From positions 1 to 64,000 of the IMG/VR virus record IMGVR_UViG_3300025921_000002: a stretch of DNA of 64,000 nt; one strand, 5' to 3'. The DNA comes from a virus. The notes below the pieces were generated by a model that saw only the letters and a program-made list of their open reading frames with translations, searched no databases and was not told the DNA's origin. The translations under genes and the position numbers were made by a program. Positions 1 to 7,450 of this stretch are shown here, piece after piece. Position 1 is the first letter of the stretch. Each line of letters opens with the position of its first letter.

Positions 1-180
1 GCCGGAGTTCCAGTTGCCGGAGTTCCTGTCGCCGGAGTTCCTGTAGCCGGAGTTACTGTCGCCGGAGTTCCAGTTGCCGGAGTTCCAGTTGCCGGAGTTC
101 CAGTTGCCGGAGTTCCAGTTGCCGGAGTTCCTGTAGCCGGAGTTCCAGTTGCCGGAGTTACTGTTGCCGGAGTTCTTTAA
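1..180 (-). repeat. Tandem 15-bp coding repeat, 12 units
   Basis: Twelve back-to-back copies of a 15-bp unit (plus strand GCCGGAGTTCCAGTT and close variants). The period is a multiple of three, and each unit encodes NWNSG, NSNSG, YRNSG, DRNSG or similar on the minus strand. Variation is concentrated in the first two codons, so copy number probably changes by slippage. The array runs to the window edge. Confidence 0.95.
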
Positions 181-501
181 ACCAGTATTATCTTTACCAC
201 TATTAACAATCCCCAAAACCTCAATCCATGACAATTCACGTATCAATTCTATTTTATAGGTGCAGTGCTTATCACCATCTATTATAGGTGTTCCATGGTC
301 GATTATTTCAAACACCCGATTTTTTGAATCGAATGAATAATAACCGAAACAATCTGCGGCAATGGGGCAGTAGTGAAACCCACGTTCACATATTTCTATA
401 GAACCTTTATGGGTGTAAACTTTGTTTAGCTCATATTGAAATGAGCGGCAATTCATGTTTTCATCGGTTACCTTGTAACCTTTTTTAATTTGATTTTCCA
501 T
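1..501 (-). CDS. DUF7666-like protein with C-terminal pentapeptide repeats (partial)
   Basis: The frame is open from the ATG at 501 to the window edge (167 residues seen; the C-terminus lies outside). Residues 1-100 have the layout I know from DUF7666 phage proteins: a short start, CRSFQYELNKVYTH, then ICERGFHYC, then a Lys/Cys-rich strand (DGDKHCTYKIELI). From about residue 108 it becomes a tandem NxNSG repeat, 12 copies in view. Such repeats are expected to form a stacked solenoid. The function is unknown; these proteins are common in phage accessory regions. The family assignment is from memory; the reading frame and repeats are seen directly. Confidence 0.8.
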   Translation of the reverse strand, partial: MENQIKKGYKVTDENMNCRSFQYELNKVYTHKGSIEICERGFHYCPIAADCFGYYSFDSKNRVFEIIDHGTPIIDGDKHCTYKIELIRELSWIEVLGIVNSGKDNTGLKNSGNSNSGNWNSGYRNSGNWNSGNWNSGNWNSGNWNSGDSNSGYRNSGDRNSGNWNSG

Positions 502-586
502 TGTTTTGAAAGCTTTTAATTTTGTATGGAACAAATGTATAAAATAGTTTTTAAATACGCAACAATTATTTTTTAATAATTTTTAA

Positions 587-618
587 TTTGCAATTATCAT
601 TTATACTTTTTACCTTTA
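587..618 (+). promoter_or_regulatory. Bacteroidota-type promoter of the early plus operon
   Basis: TTTG at 587-590, a 20-base spacer, then TACCTTTA at 611-618, matching the Bacteroidota primary sigma consensus. It precedes the run of plus genes from 672. The expected transcript start is near 623, giving a leader of about 50 bases. Confidence 0.75.
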
Positions 619-671
619 CAGTCGTTAACCGGAGCAATAGTTCCTATACTTATTTTAAAAACCTAAAAAAG

Positions 672-965
672 ATGATGACAACAACTTACGGGGGCAACCC
701 ACGGTACTTGCACGAACTACCTGACGGAACATTTTTCGGTAGCCCGTTTGAATCGTTTTTACAGCTGGAATTAAATCAGCTATATCACGAAAAGCTACAG
801 CGATATAGTTCGGCTTTCATCGGCCCCGATTATATTAGGCTTACGGTCGGCGGTAGCGTGGATGAAGTTGTGGCTTCCATTCGGAATATAGTAGGTTCGG
901 ATTATATTGTACACGGAAGCAAGTATGGTTTCAATAAAAATATAACAATAAAAGTTAAGCCATGA
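672..965 (+). CDS. Hypothetical protein, first gene of early operon
   Basis: 97 residues from the ATG at 672. An upstream in-frame start at 588 is rejected because it falls inside the promoter. The protein is soluble and ends in a basic strand (NKNITIKVKP). I do not recognise the family. Its TGA overlaps the next ATG (962), so the two are translationally coupled. Confidence 0.7.
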   Translation: MMTTTYGGNPRYLHELPDGTFFGSPFESFLQLELNQLYHEKLQRYSSAFIGPDYIRLTVGGSVDEVVASIRNIVGSDYIVHGSKYGFNKNITIKVKP

Positions 966-1192
966 GTAATTTAATAACACAAGCCGCAGATAAAGCCATT
1001 GAGGACTTTAAATACCGTGAAGCATTCGCATTTATAGTCGGTTATATAACCGCTGGCAAGAATTTGGATCAGCCATTAAGCCCTAAAATGTTATTTCAGC
1101 GGGTTTATGACCATTACGGCATTGCACCGATACCTTCTATCTGCGAAGAACTCGGTTTAATTATTAAAGAGCCTAACGACACTAAAAAGTAA
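962..1192 (+). CDS. Hypothetical protein, 76 residues
   Basis: Its ATG overlaps the stop of the previous gene by 4 bases. The protein is mostly helical, with no motif I recognise. It sits in the leading run of small early genes and is followed by a 5-base gap to the next start. Confidence 0.7.
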   Translation: MSNLITQAADKAIEDFKYREAFAFIVGYITAGKNLDQPLSPKMLFQRVYDHYGIAPIPSICEELGLIIKEPNDTKK

Positions 1193-1197
1193 AAACC

Positions 1198-1389
1198 ATG
1201 AACGCAAAACCACAAACATTAACCGTAGTCACTCCCAAAGAAAAGCCGACCGGGAAAAAGACAATGAAACAACTGACAGGCAGAAGATATGTTAAGCCTG
1301 TTTTAAACCCACCCGTATTTGGCGAGGAACTGGTTGACTTCAAAGTTAAAGGACTTTTTTGGATGGGTGTTAAACTTTATGAAAGATAA
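1198..1389 (+). CDS. Hypothetical basic protein, 63 residues
   Basis: Lys/Thr-rich N-terminus (residues 1-30) followed by a short hydrophobic tail ending FWMGVKLYER. No family recognised. The end overlaps the next gene by 11 bases. Confidence 0.55.
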   Translation: MNAKPQTLTVVTPKEKPTGKKTMKQLTGRRYVKPVLNPPVFGEELVDFKVKGLFWMGVKLYER

Positions 1390-1516
1390 ACCACTACATT
1401 ATTGGTTACCACCTCGTATTATAAAGCTAATAAAAGCAGGCAACGTGCGGGTGTATAAGTCGTTGAAGGAATTTAAAGAACGTAACAATGGTGAAGAAAA
1501 CCGATGCGAGAGATAA
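1379..1516 (+). CDS. Hypothetical small protein, 45 residues
   Basis: The start at ATG 1379 is chosen over an upstream in-frame start at 1319, which would overlap the preceding gene by 71 bases. The sequence is basic (MKDKPLHYWLPPRIIKLIK). The reading frame and tight overlaps on both sides support it; the function is unknown. Confidence 0.5.
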   Translation: MKDKPLHYWLPPRIIKLIKAGNVRVYKSLKEFKERNNGEENRCER

Positions 1517-1658
1517 AATACTCTTTAAACATTATACGTATCGCGGCGGCGCTGAATATGTTGATATTATTACGGCAATGGAGGAATACGCAAACTATAA
1601 AATAAAACCCCTTTTAAAGCGAATAGAAAAATTAAAACAAAATGGCAAAATCAACTAA
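1488..1658 (+). CDS. Hypothetical small protein, 56 residues
   Basis: ATG at 1488 overlaps the end of the previous gene by 29 bases. The product is basic and largely helical, ending in IEKLKQNGKIN. No family recognised. It fills what would otherwise be a 180-base gap in a tightly packed operon. Confidence 0.55.
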   Translation: MVKKTDARDKILFKHYTYRGGAEYVDIITAMEEYANYKIKPLLKRIEKLKQNGKIN

Positions 1659-1694
1659 CTGGACACTTTCAGATGCTAACAAAAAATAGAAAAA

Positions 1695-1967
1695 ATGGAT
1701 AATTGGAGTAAAGGTGACGTAAAGTTTAACTTAGGTAAAAAGCCTATTTCGTTCAGTATTTATAATAATCTCCCGAATGTTCCGGGGCTAAGATTAGAAG
1801 ATGCTGTAACTAACTGGCTTGCCCGCACAGACGAATATACGGATGAATCCCTGTGTGCCTATATAATGAGCAAAGATATTAACCTGCGGGCTTATACGGC
1901 TTCTCAATTTGCTAATATACTTTTAGAAATAATGAAAGAAGAAAAACTTGAAGAAGATGGACAATAG
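1695..1967 (+). CDS. Hypothetical protein, possibly DUF7222-like
   Basis: 90 residues. The central block, TNWLARTDEYTDESLCAYI at about residues 39-57, looks like a short phage domain of the DUF7222 type, which I recall only loosely. The start ATG follows an A-rich tract, typical of Bacteroidota translation starts. The end overlaps the DUF1064 gene. Confidence 0.6.
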   Translation: MDNWSKGDVKFNLGKKPISFSIYNNLPNVPGLRLEDAVTNWLARTDEYTDESLCAYIMSKDINLRAYTASQFANILLEIMKEEKLEEDGQ

Positions 1968-2502
1968 CGAATTATCAGCATGGGCTAAAAAAGGCTATGT
2001 TGAATCTAATGGTAAACTTGTACGGGCTTCATCACTGGTAGTTAAAAATGTGAGTAAGTTGCCGGATTTAATGGCTGAATTTGGTGATACTACCTCTAAG
2101 ATTTCAGTTAATAAGAAAGTCCGTAATGCAACTAAGGTTGAAGCCGATGGGGTGAAGTTTGATAGCCGTCTTGAAAAGACCATGTACGACCTTTTAAAAG
2201 GCGCAGGGATTGAGTTTGAATTTCAAAAGGTCTATACCCTTCAAGAAAAGTTCCGTTATGGTACAGAGGCTATTAGGGCTATAACGTGCCGCGTAGATTT
2301 TTACATACCTTCAAAAACGCTGCTTATAGATACAAAGGGCTATGCGAACGATGTTTCACCTATAAAATACAAGATGCTTAAAAATCTATTGTATGAGCAG
2401 TTTGAGGCCGGATATTATAACCTTTTGCCAAATATCGAAATGCCAAAGAACATCAAAGATTGCGAGGCGCTAATCAATAAACTAAAGTACTCAAATATTT
2501 GA
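1957..2502 (+). CDS. DUF1064 family phage nuclease (PD-(D/E)XK type)
   Basis: 181 residues from ATG 1957; the in-frame TTG at 1948 is less likely. The second half matches DUF1064: FDSRLEKTMYDLL (a conserved Glu in the first helix), FQKVYTLQEKFR, then RVDFYIPSKTLLIDTKGY, which holds the D...D-x-K core of the PD-(D/E)XK fold. Family members are proposed Holliday-junction-resolvase-like phage nucleases. The position two genes before the ERF annealing protein fits a recombination module. The first 60 residues are divergent. Confidence 0.8.
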   Translation: MDNSELSAWAKKGYVESNGKLVRASSLVVKNVSKLPDLMAEFGDTTSKISVNKKVRNATKVEADGVKFDSRLEKTMYDLLKGAGIEFEFQKVYTLQEKFRYGTEAIRAITCRVDFYIPSKTLLIDTKGYANDVSPIKYKMLKNLLYEQFEAGYYNLLPNIEMPKNIKDCEALINKLKYSNI

Positions 2503-2550
2503 TAATAAGCAACTAAAATCGTAACTTATAACGTGAATAGATGTAAAATA

Positions 2551-2748
2551 ATGGACGTAATTGAAGTAAGCGCCCTGTGTGTCACATTCCAAAAACGAAT
2601 ACTTCAATACGGTGGCAGACAAGCAACTTTAGAAGCGATAGAACAAGAGCAACAAACTAAATATGAACCACCAAAACCAAAGTTTATATGGCCTCAAACA
2701 AAATATGGCCGAGCAAAAGCAAGGATGACTTACTTAAAAAACCTATAA
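2551..2748 (+). CDS. Hypothetical protein, 65 residues
   Basis: ATG 2551 is preferred to an in-frame GTG at 2533. A helical N-terminal half is followed by a Pro/Lys-rich tail (YEPPKPKFIWPQTKYG). It lies 3 bases upstream of the ERF gene, so it is probably cotranslated with the recombination genes. No family recognised. Confidence 0.6.
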   Translation: MDVIEVSALCVTFQKRILQYGGRQATLEAIEQEQQTKYEPPKPKFIWPQTKYGRAKARMTYLKNL

Positions 2749-2751
2749 ATT

Positions 2752-3375
2752 ATGAACACACCAAATTTAGCCAAGGCAGTAATAGCTGTAATGACCGCCG
2801 TAAAGGGGATAGAAAAATCCATGACGGTAGGAACGGGCAATAATTCCTACAAGGGTATTGCCGATAAAGACGTTAAACAGGACATAGGAAAGGCGATGCA
2901 AGCAAACGGCCTGTGCATTCTTCCCATTGGCGTAGAAGCTAAAACGCAAATTGACCGATGGGAAGAAAGTTATAACGGTCAGGCAAAGCAAAAGCAATCG
3001 GTATTAACCGAAGTGGTAACCAAATACCTGCTATTACACGAAAGCGGGGAAAGCATTGAACTGGCGGGTTACGGACACGGCATTGACAGCCAAGACAAAG
3101 CCGCAGGCAAGGCAACAACCTACGCCCTTAAATACACGTTGCTTTACACCTTTATGGTTGCTACGGGTAAGATAGACGACACGGATAACGAGCATTCAGA
3201 TACTAAGGATGTACCAAAGCCATTACCGGGATTATTGCCGGGGACAGACGCATGGGCCAAAGCTGTGGTTTACCTGTCCAAAGACGGAAATGTGGGTGAG
3301 ATAAAGAAGAAATACTATATCGCACCTGACCACGAACAAAAGTTAATGAATGAATCACTTTTAGCAATTCAATAA
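2752..3375 (+). CDS. erf: ERF family single-strand annealing protein
   Basis: 207 residues. The sequence shows the ERF superfamily pattern: NSYKGIADKDVKQDIGKAM near residue 30, a middle strand region, and the signature GYGHGIDSQDKAAGKATTYA followed by LKYTLLYTFMVATG at about residues 105-140. ERF proteins form rings that anneal complementary single strands during phage recombination and genome circularisation. The C-terminal 50 residues look like a separate short helical domain. The neighbours are a nuclease upstream and an NinB-like protein downstream, a common recombination cassette. Confidence 0.9.
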   Translation: MNTPNLAKAVIAVMTAVKGIEKSMTVGTGNNSYKGIADKDVKQDIGKAMQANGLCILPIGVEAKTQIDRWEESYNGQAKQKQSVLTEVVTKYLLLHESGESIELAGYGHGIDSQDKAAGKATTYALKYTLLYTFMVATGKIDDTDNEHSDTKDVPKPLPGLLPGTDAWAKAVVYLSKDGNVGEIKKKYYIAPDHEQKLMNESLLAIQ

Positions 3376-3376
3376 C

Positions 3377-3904
3377 ATGAGCGCATCAAAACAGGGATTT
3401 CAGGAAATACGGCAAAGTGCCGGGGATGAAAGAGATTATTTACCCGCTCCGCAGGCGTTACAGAACGGTATCGTAACCCTAAAAACAATAGGGGGTGATG
3501 GTATAGACGAGTTAGCTAAAGAGTTCGTGGCGCGTTATACGGACGGGAATCACAGCCCCGCAGAGGGGTTGGCTTTAGCTAAGAAGTTAGGCGACTTTGT
3601 GGAGTTGGTAAAGGCTAACATTTCAGATAACGCCACTAATGAACTAAAGTTAGGAAAAGGCGAAAAAGCTACGGTAGCCGGAATGGTTGTTAGTGAGCAA
3701 ATGGCAGGCGTTCGCTATGACTACACGGTTTGTAAGGACGTTTTATGGGACAAGTACAATAAGCTGAAAGGTGAACGTGAGGAGTTCTTAAAAACGGTCA
3801 AAGGACAGGTTATAACAGGCGACCCTGAAACAGGGGAAACATGGATGGCACATGAACCGTCTAAATCGGGTAAAATGACTTTGATATTTAAATATCCGAA
3901 GTAA
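3377..3904 (+). CDS. Hypothetical protein in recombination cassette
   Basis: 175 residues, starting one base after the ERF stop and sharing its last base with the next gene. It is acidic and helical, with a GKGEKATVAGMVVSEQMAG segment mid-protein and a C-terminal strand KMTLIFKYPK. Position alone suggests a helper of ERF or a DNA-binding partner. I do not recognise the family. Confidence 0.65.
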   Translation: MSASKQGFQEIRQSAGDERDYLPAPQALQNGIVTLKTIGGDGIDELAKEFVARYTDGNHSPAEGLALAKKLGDFVELVKANISDNATNELKLGKGEKATVAGMVVSEQMAGVRYDYTVCKDVLWDKYNKLKGEREEFLKTVKGQVITGDPETGETWMAHEPSKSGKMTLIFKYPK

Positions 3905-4353
3905 TGCCAGTTAGAAATTACGATGCCATTATCGAAAACGGTACTTACAATTTCGTACACAAAACTTATGTGCTACGGGATATAGCAGAATCCTTTGAAG
4001 ATAAAGACAAAGTAACCATAACGATTAAAAGCCGAAGGAAGCCCCGGAGCTTAAAGCAGAACGCCTACATGCACATGTGTATGCAGATGATAGCGGACGA
4101 AACAGGTAATAGCTTAGAGCGCGTAAAAAGCACGTTAAAAGCGATGTACGCTAAAAAACCTTTACTGGATAAAGAAGGTGAGCAAATATTTGACCCGACA
4201 ACGGGCGAAGCAGTATTTTATATTCAGAACACGTCTGATTTTAGTACGATTGAGGCTTTTGAGTTTACCGAGAATGTCAGAATGTTCGCACAGGATTTTT
4301 GCAACCTTTACGTACCGTTACCTGATGAAAATATTGAACTGCCTTTGAAATGA
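3904..4353 (+). CDS. NinB-like recombination protein (tentative)
   Basis: 149 residues. The core KPRSLKQNAYMHMCMQMIAD followed by a helix and a C-terminal FSTIEAFEFTENVRMF resembles the NinB/Orf-type and similar proteins found after single-strand annealing proteins in phages; lambda Orf binds single-stranded DNA and mediates loading of annealing factors. The first 50 residues form a beta-rich domain. The placement supports the role, but similarity is by eye only; a phage helper of another family is possible. Confidence 0.5.
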   Translation: MPVRNYDAIIENGTYNFVHKTYVLRDIAESFEDKDKVTITIKSRRKPRSLKQNAYMHMCMQMIADETGNSLERVKSTLKAMYAKKPLLDKEGEQIFDPTTGEAVFYIQNTSDFSTIEAFEFTENVRMFAQDFCNLYVPLPDENIELPLK

Positions 4354-4387
4354 CAGTTTTAAAAACAATTAGTTACGACCCTAAACT

Positions 4388-4657
4388 ATGATTTACGCTA
4401 TTATAAAGTTCTCACAGCCATTTAACCCACAGGTGGTAAAAGATATTTGCTTAGAATATAATATAGTGGCTATGGTAATGAATTTAAAAGAAAATGAATG
4501 GTGTTTAGAGACGGAGGATGCCGCTAACTTCTTTTGGTTCGGGTATGACTATCAGAAAAAGTTTTCAGACTGGTACAGGAATAACTCAATGGTGGTGCTG
4601 GACTTTAAAAGTAAGCAGTTTGGCAGTGAAAAGAAACGTTACGCTAAAAGAAAATGA
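4388..4657 (+). CDS. Hypothetical protein, 89 residues
   Basis: Beta-alpha protein with aromatic-rich middle (NFFWFGYDYQKKFSDWY) and a basic end. The stop overlaps the next ATG by 4 bases. No family recognised. Confidence 0.65.
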   Translation: MIYAIIKFSQPFNPQVVKDICLEYNIVAMVMNLKENEWCLETEDAANFFWFGYDYQKKFSDWYRNNSMVVLDFKSKQFGSEKKRYAKRK

Positions 4658-4848
4658 ACTTGCCTGACCATATAATTAAAAAGAATGACAAGTGGTATTT
4701 AAATACTAAAACGTCAAAGTACATTTCGGCTGATTACATCGAAACGTGGCTTGAAAATTATTGGAAATACCACAGTTCAGATAATGTTAAACCGAGATTA
4801 AGTTACGAAAAAAATATCAAATTAGCAAAGAAAAGATGGGATATATAG
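4654..4848 (+). CDS. Hypothetical protein, 64 residues
   Basis: Last gene of the first early block. Basic and aromatic-rich, coupled to the previous gene by an ATGA overlap. No recognised family. It is followed by about 500 bases of non-coding DNA. Confidence 0.6.
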   Translation: MNLPDHIIKKNDKWYLNTKTSKYISADYIETWLENYWKYHSSDNVKPRLSYEKNIKLAKKRWDI

Positions 4849-4882
4849 GGCTAAAAAAAGGAAAAGCCCCATCGGGGTGACG
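4848..4882 (+). other. Mutually exclusive hairpins after the first early block
   Basis: GGGCT (4848-4852) can pair with AGCCC (4865-4869), while CCCC (4867-4870) can instead pair with GGGG (4874-4877). The two stems share bases, so only one can form. There is no U-run after them on the plus strand. This could be an attenuator-like switch or just the end structure of the upstream mRNA. Confidence 0.3.
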
Positions 4883-4905
4883 GAGCCTGAATCCTATTAT
4901 GGACG

Positions 4906-5046
4906 TATGCTGTAACAAAAGTAACAAAAAATTTGCCAAAGTCAAAACTATTTTTTAAATTAGCATGTCGGTTGTATTCATTGTACCGACAGGACGTATG
5001 CTAAAGTCCGCACAAAAACAATAGTCGAAAGTCACGTTACAGCATA
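4906..5046. repeat. 11-bp inverted repeat and 11-bp direct repeat around a promoter
   Basis: TATGCTGTAAC (4906-4916) is the exact reverse complement of GTTACAGCATA (5036-5046). In addition GGACGTATGCT occurs directly repeated at 4901-4911 and 4992-5002. The repeats bracket the promoter at 4932-4963, so they may be binding sites of a phage regulator or part of an RNA fold if transcribed from upstream. Confidence 0.6.
4932..4963 (+). promoter_or_regulatory. Promoter inside the 4.85-5.35 kb gap
   Basis: TTTG at 4932-4935, exactly 20 bases, then TAAATTAG at 4956-4963 (one or two differences from TAnnTTTG). The predicted start is near 4967, at the base of a perfect 7-bp hairpin. Confidence 0.55.
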
Positions 5047-5200
5047 AATAGTCCCGCACTGACTTACAAGGTGTCAACGGGCGAACTGATGGGCACGACC
5101 GAGAGCTGTAAATGGTCAATCTAATAGGAGGTACGGGTTACCACCAAAGGGTATTGAAATAAGAAAACGACAAGTAGGCACGAATGGTGAAGGCAAAAAA
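4966..5200 (+). ncRNA. Candidate structured RNA or long 5' leader
   Basis: This stretch lacks a credible reading frame on either strand and starts at a predicted transcription start. It opens with a perfect hairpin, TGTCGGT (4966-4972) pairing with ACCGACA (4985-4991). A further short stem GGTA...TACC lies near 5130-5145, and AGTCC-GCAC is repeated around 5005 and 5050. Composition is less AT-rich than ordinary gaps in this genome. It could be a stand-alone small RNA or the leader of the gene at 5346. No RNA family recognised. Confidence 0.35.
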
Positions 5201-5345
5201 TAAAAAAGTTATTTTGATTAAACCATTAAACTCATTGAAAGGAATAAGGTGTTCCCCACCCCTATCAGGAGTATAGACCTTGCTTTGACTAATGATTAAA
5301 ATATTAATTTTAAATAGCAATCTATTCACTAAACTTTAAAACAAA

Positions 5346-5576
5346 ATGAACTGGATAAAAGCCACAGACCCGGACACATCGCCACCGCAGAATGATAATT
5401 ACGATTGCTCAACTTATAAAGTTCCTGTTATATACCTGACATCTCAAGGGTATAGGGATATTAGCTGTGCATGGGCAGATGTGCAAGACGGTGATATACT
5501 TTGGTTTTGCGATGCTAAAAATTGTGACAGGGTTTTATTTTGGTTAGACAACGTACCTGAATGGGATAAATTATGA
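5346..5576 (+). CDS. Hypothetical protein, DUF551-like pattern
   Basis: 76 residues. The spacing of NWIKATDPDTSPPQ at the start, a strand (VPVIYLTS) and a final WLDNVPEW recalls the small DUF551 fold (W-I...P...V...W...P), common in phages, with no known activity. The match is weak. It is coupled to the next gene by a 4-base overlap. Confidence 0.55.
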   Translation: MNWIKATDPDTSPPQNDNYDCSTYKVPVIYLTSQGYRDISCAWADVQDGDILWFCDAKNCDRVLFWLDNVPEWDKL

Positions 5577-6013
5577 TGTATTGTCAACCAACCACCTTTA
5601 CAGGCTTACAGCCCTACTCTTTAAAGCCTAAGCCCTGCACTAAGTGCGAAGCTGTAATAAAGAGACGTGAACGCTTTAAAGCCAAACTAAAGCCATTTGT
5701 GGAAGTGTACGGGCGTGAAATGATGAATGCTTTTTACGCTTATTGGAGTGAGTTAAATAAAAGCGGTACAAAGATGCGTTGGGAACTGGAAAAGATTTGG
5801 CAGTTGAATTTAAGACTTTCGAGATGGGAGAAAAACCAAAAGTTTACAACCACACCTAAACAGCAGGCAGAGTTTTTAAACTACTACGATGCGAAGTTTG
5901 AAAAAAGTCTGACAGACGTAGATAAAATGAGATACACCCAATTTTTAATTAAATTAGGATGGATACAAAGAAAAACACATGAAGGCTCTTTTGCGGGCTG
6001 GATAAAACCTTAA
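5573..6013 (+). CDS. Conserved phage protein with replication-protein-type tail
   Basis: 146 residues. It has a Cys pair (CTKCE) near residue 23. The segment FYAYWSELNKSGTKMRWE with WQLNLRLSRWEKN is a motif I associate with the C-terminal tails of phage replication and primosome proteins in Bacteroidota, where it may dock to a helicase or loader. Here it is in a small stand-alone protein. Function inferred only; an accessory replication factor is the best guess. Confidence 0.5.
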   Translation: MMYCQPTTFTGLQPYSLKPKPCTKCEAVIKRRERFKAKLKPFVEVYGREMMNAFYAYWSELNKSGTKMRWELEKIWQLNLRLSRWEKNQKFTTTPKQQAEFLNYYDAKFEKSLTDVDKMRYTQFLIKLGWIQRKTHEGSFAGWIKP

Positions 6014-6017
6014 TAAC

Positions 6018-6569
6018 ATGGATTTAGAAATAACCAAGCCGATACATAACGGTGATTACGTAGAAGATTTCCCGCATGAAAATGGCATGTATATGCACAT
6101 TTGTGTTAATTGTAAAGAGAAATTCTTAGGACATAAAAGACGAATTCATTGCAAGACGTGCGATTTAACCAACAGTCCAAGAGTAACATTTTCAGTACCG
6201 GAAATATATAGAGTAAAAACGGGTATCATGGCAAGTGACGAAAGTTACGGCTGTAATGGCGTTTTTATAATCCCAGTCAATTACGATGAACCCGGCGTGA
6301 AGTATTATCAATGCATAGTTTCGGATGGTATGGGTTGGCGACACGTGTCGGTTGTGATGGTTAATGAAAGGAAGGAATCATCAAACGTTTTGCCATCATG
6401 GGAAGATATGTGTTACCTTAAAGATTGTTTTTGGGATAAAGACCAATGCGTTGTTCAATATCACCCGCCAGAAACCGAGTACGTAAACAATCATAATTAC
6501 TGTCTGCATCTTTGGCAACCGACCGAATTTAAATTTCCAATGCCTGATAAAATAATGGTTGGCTTATGA
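6018..6569 (+). CDS. Zinc-ribbon plus DUF7694 domain protein
   Basis: 183 residues. The N-terminal part holds two CxxC pairs (CVNCKEKF and CKTC) that should bind zinc. From about residue 68 it matches the DUF7694 pattern: a Gly/Asn strand with FIIPV, GWRHVSVVM, then PSWEDMCYLKDCFWDK, CVVQYHPP and NYCLHLWQP, ending in PMPDKIMVG. DUF7694 has no known activity; its conserved Trp, Cys and His residues suggest a binding pocket. The zinc-ribbon fusion is seen directly; the domain name is from memory. Confidence 0.75.
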   Translation: MDLEITKPIHNGDYVEDFPHENGMYMHICVNCKEKFLGHKRRIHCKTCDLTNSPRVTFSVPEIYRVKTGIMASDESYGCNGVFIIPVNYDEPGVKYYQCIVSDGMGWRHVSVVMVNERKESSNVLPSWEDMCYLKDCFWDKDQCVVQYHPPETEYVNNHNYCLHLWQPTEFKFPMPDKIMVGL

Positions 6570-6576
6570 AGCAAAT

Positions 6577-6810
6577 ATGTTAAACCGTAACCCAACACCC
6601 GAAACAAAAGAACCTATGTGGAACACAGACAAAATACAAGCCTACTTTAAAAGAGAATTACCTAACGAAATACAACTCGATAGTGTTACCAAAATAACTA
6701 ATGTAAGGCGGTTTGTGGATAGTCATATAGCAGTTTTAAGGAACAAAGAAACTAATCCTACCTATTTGCCCTATTATCACAGGCTCTTACAGCTAACCAA
6801 ATTGTTATGA
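6577..6810 (+). CDS. DUF6965 family protein
   Basis: 77 residues from ATG 6577; the in-frame TTG at 6559 would overlap the previous gene. The layout (IQAYFKRELPNEIQLDS, ITNVRRFVDSHIAVLR, then YLPYYHRLLQLTKLL) matches DUF6965, a short helical family of unknown role common in Bacteroidota phages and mobile elements. Coupled to the next gene by overlap. Confidence 0.7.
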   Translation: MLNRNPTPETKEPMWNTDKIQAYFKRELPNEIQLDSVTKITNVRRFVDSHIAVLRNKETNPTYLPYYHRLLQLTKLL

Positions 6811-7091
6811 GATGGTATAATTACATCATTTCCCGCGATCTAAAAGCATTCCATACAGGCTATTGCAAAGACATTATAAAAGCCATAAAGATGCACAAGG
6901 ACTTTCCGGGTATGGTATGGCCGCCACGTCCAAATCTATTAATTCATTTGGAAGCAAGTGCCACCGAAGATGAAGCGCGATGCAGATTAGAAGAAATAAT
7001 AAGTTTAACCCACGCCCAAAAGATAAAACTGGTAGAAACGAACAACCCGGACTTTTTAGAGTTGCAGCCCGGTGTAAACATAATCCTTTAA
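6807..7091 (+). CDS. Diverged GIY-YIG-like protein, probably inactive
   Basis: 94 residues. The start YNYIISRDL...FHTGYCKDIIKAI and the end KIKLVETNNPDFLEL track the UPF0213-type GIY-YIG nucleases (YVYIL...YIGVT.DL..R and KI.LIE..NP.W..L). The catalytic tyrosine/glycine motif is degraded and the usual Arg after the second strand is replaced. I infer a nuclease fold that has lost activity or changed role. The family link is by eye. Confidence 0.45.
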   Translation: MRWYNYIISRDLKAFHTGYCKDIIKAIKMHKDFPGMVWPPRPNLLIHLEASATEDEARCRLEEIISLTHAQKIKLVETNNPDFLELQPGVNIIL

Positions 7092-7102
7092 AAATCACAA
7101 TT

Positions 7103-7450
7103 ATGACCACAGAGTACTTTGTCGGTTTACCGATAGCAACGCAAAAGGTTTTTTTAAACGATGAGGCAGAGCCAAAAAAGGAAAGGATAACCCAAAAGAT
7201 TTTCGATAATTTTAAAGTTGATATTCTGTTAAAGGATAGTTCAATACGAACAAGGGATGCGGTTCTTGCGCGTCAAGTATCTATGTACTTCGTTAAGAAG
7301 CGCACAGCCTTATCATTAAAGCAAATAGGTGCTTATTTTGGCGGTCGTGACCACAGTACAGTTATTTATGCCATTGAGACCGTAAACGATCTTTATGACA
7401 CTAACAAAGGCTTTAGAACTCGCATTGACGAATTAAATATGGTGGTATGA
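7103..7450 (+). CDS. DnaA domain IV-like DNA-binding protein
   Basis: 115 residues from ATG 7103; longer in-frame starts overlap the preceding gene. Residues 50-115 match the C-terminal DNA-binding domain of DnaA: RDAVLARQVSMYFVKKR, then SLKQIGAYFGGRDHSTVIYA, the helix-turn-helix with the GGRDHSTV signature. The AAA+ ATPase domain is absent, so it could bind DnaA boxes without oligomerising, either recruiting replication proteins to a phage origin or blocking host initiation. Neighbouring genes support a replication or recombination context. Confidence 0.85.
   Translation: MTTEYFVGLPIATQKVFLNDEAEPKKERITQKIFDNFKVDILLKDSSIRTRDAVLARQVSMYFVKKRTALSLKQIGAYFGGRDHSTVIYAIETVNDLYDTNKGFRTRIDELNMVV

Noticed and set aside
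1-180. CRISPR-like short repeat array
   Set aside because: The 15-bp units are contiguous without spacers and keep a reading frame encoding NxNSG repeats, so this is a coding tandem repeat.
1642-1689. 15-codon frame between small early genes
   Set aside because: Too short to support without other evidence; it overlaps the end of the gene at 1488.
5138-5329. Minus-strand frame of 63 codons in the 4.85-5.35 kb gap
   Set aside because: Hydrophobic random-looking sequence, no promoter or start context, overlapping a predicted plus-strand transcript.
4932-5345. Group of rRNA- or tmRNA-like sequences in the non-coding gap
   Set aside because: No conserved rRNA or tmRNA signatures were found; only short local stems could be supported.
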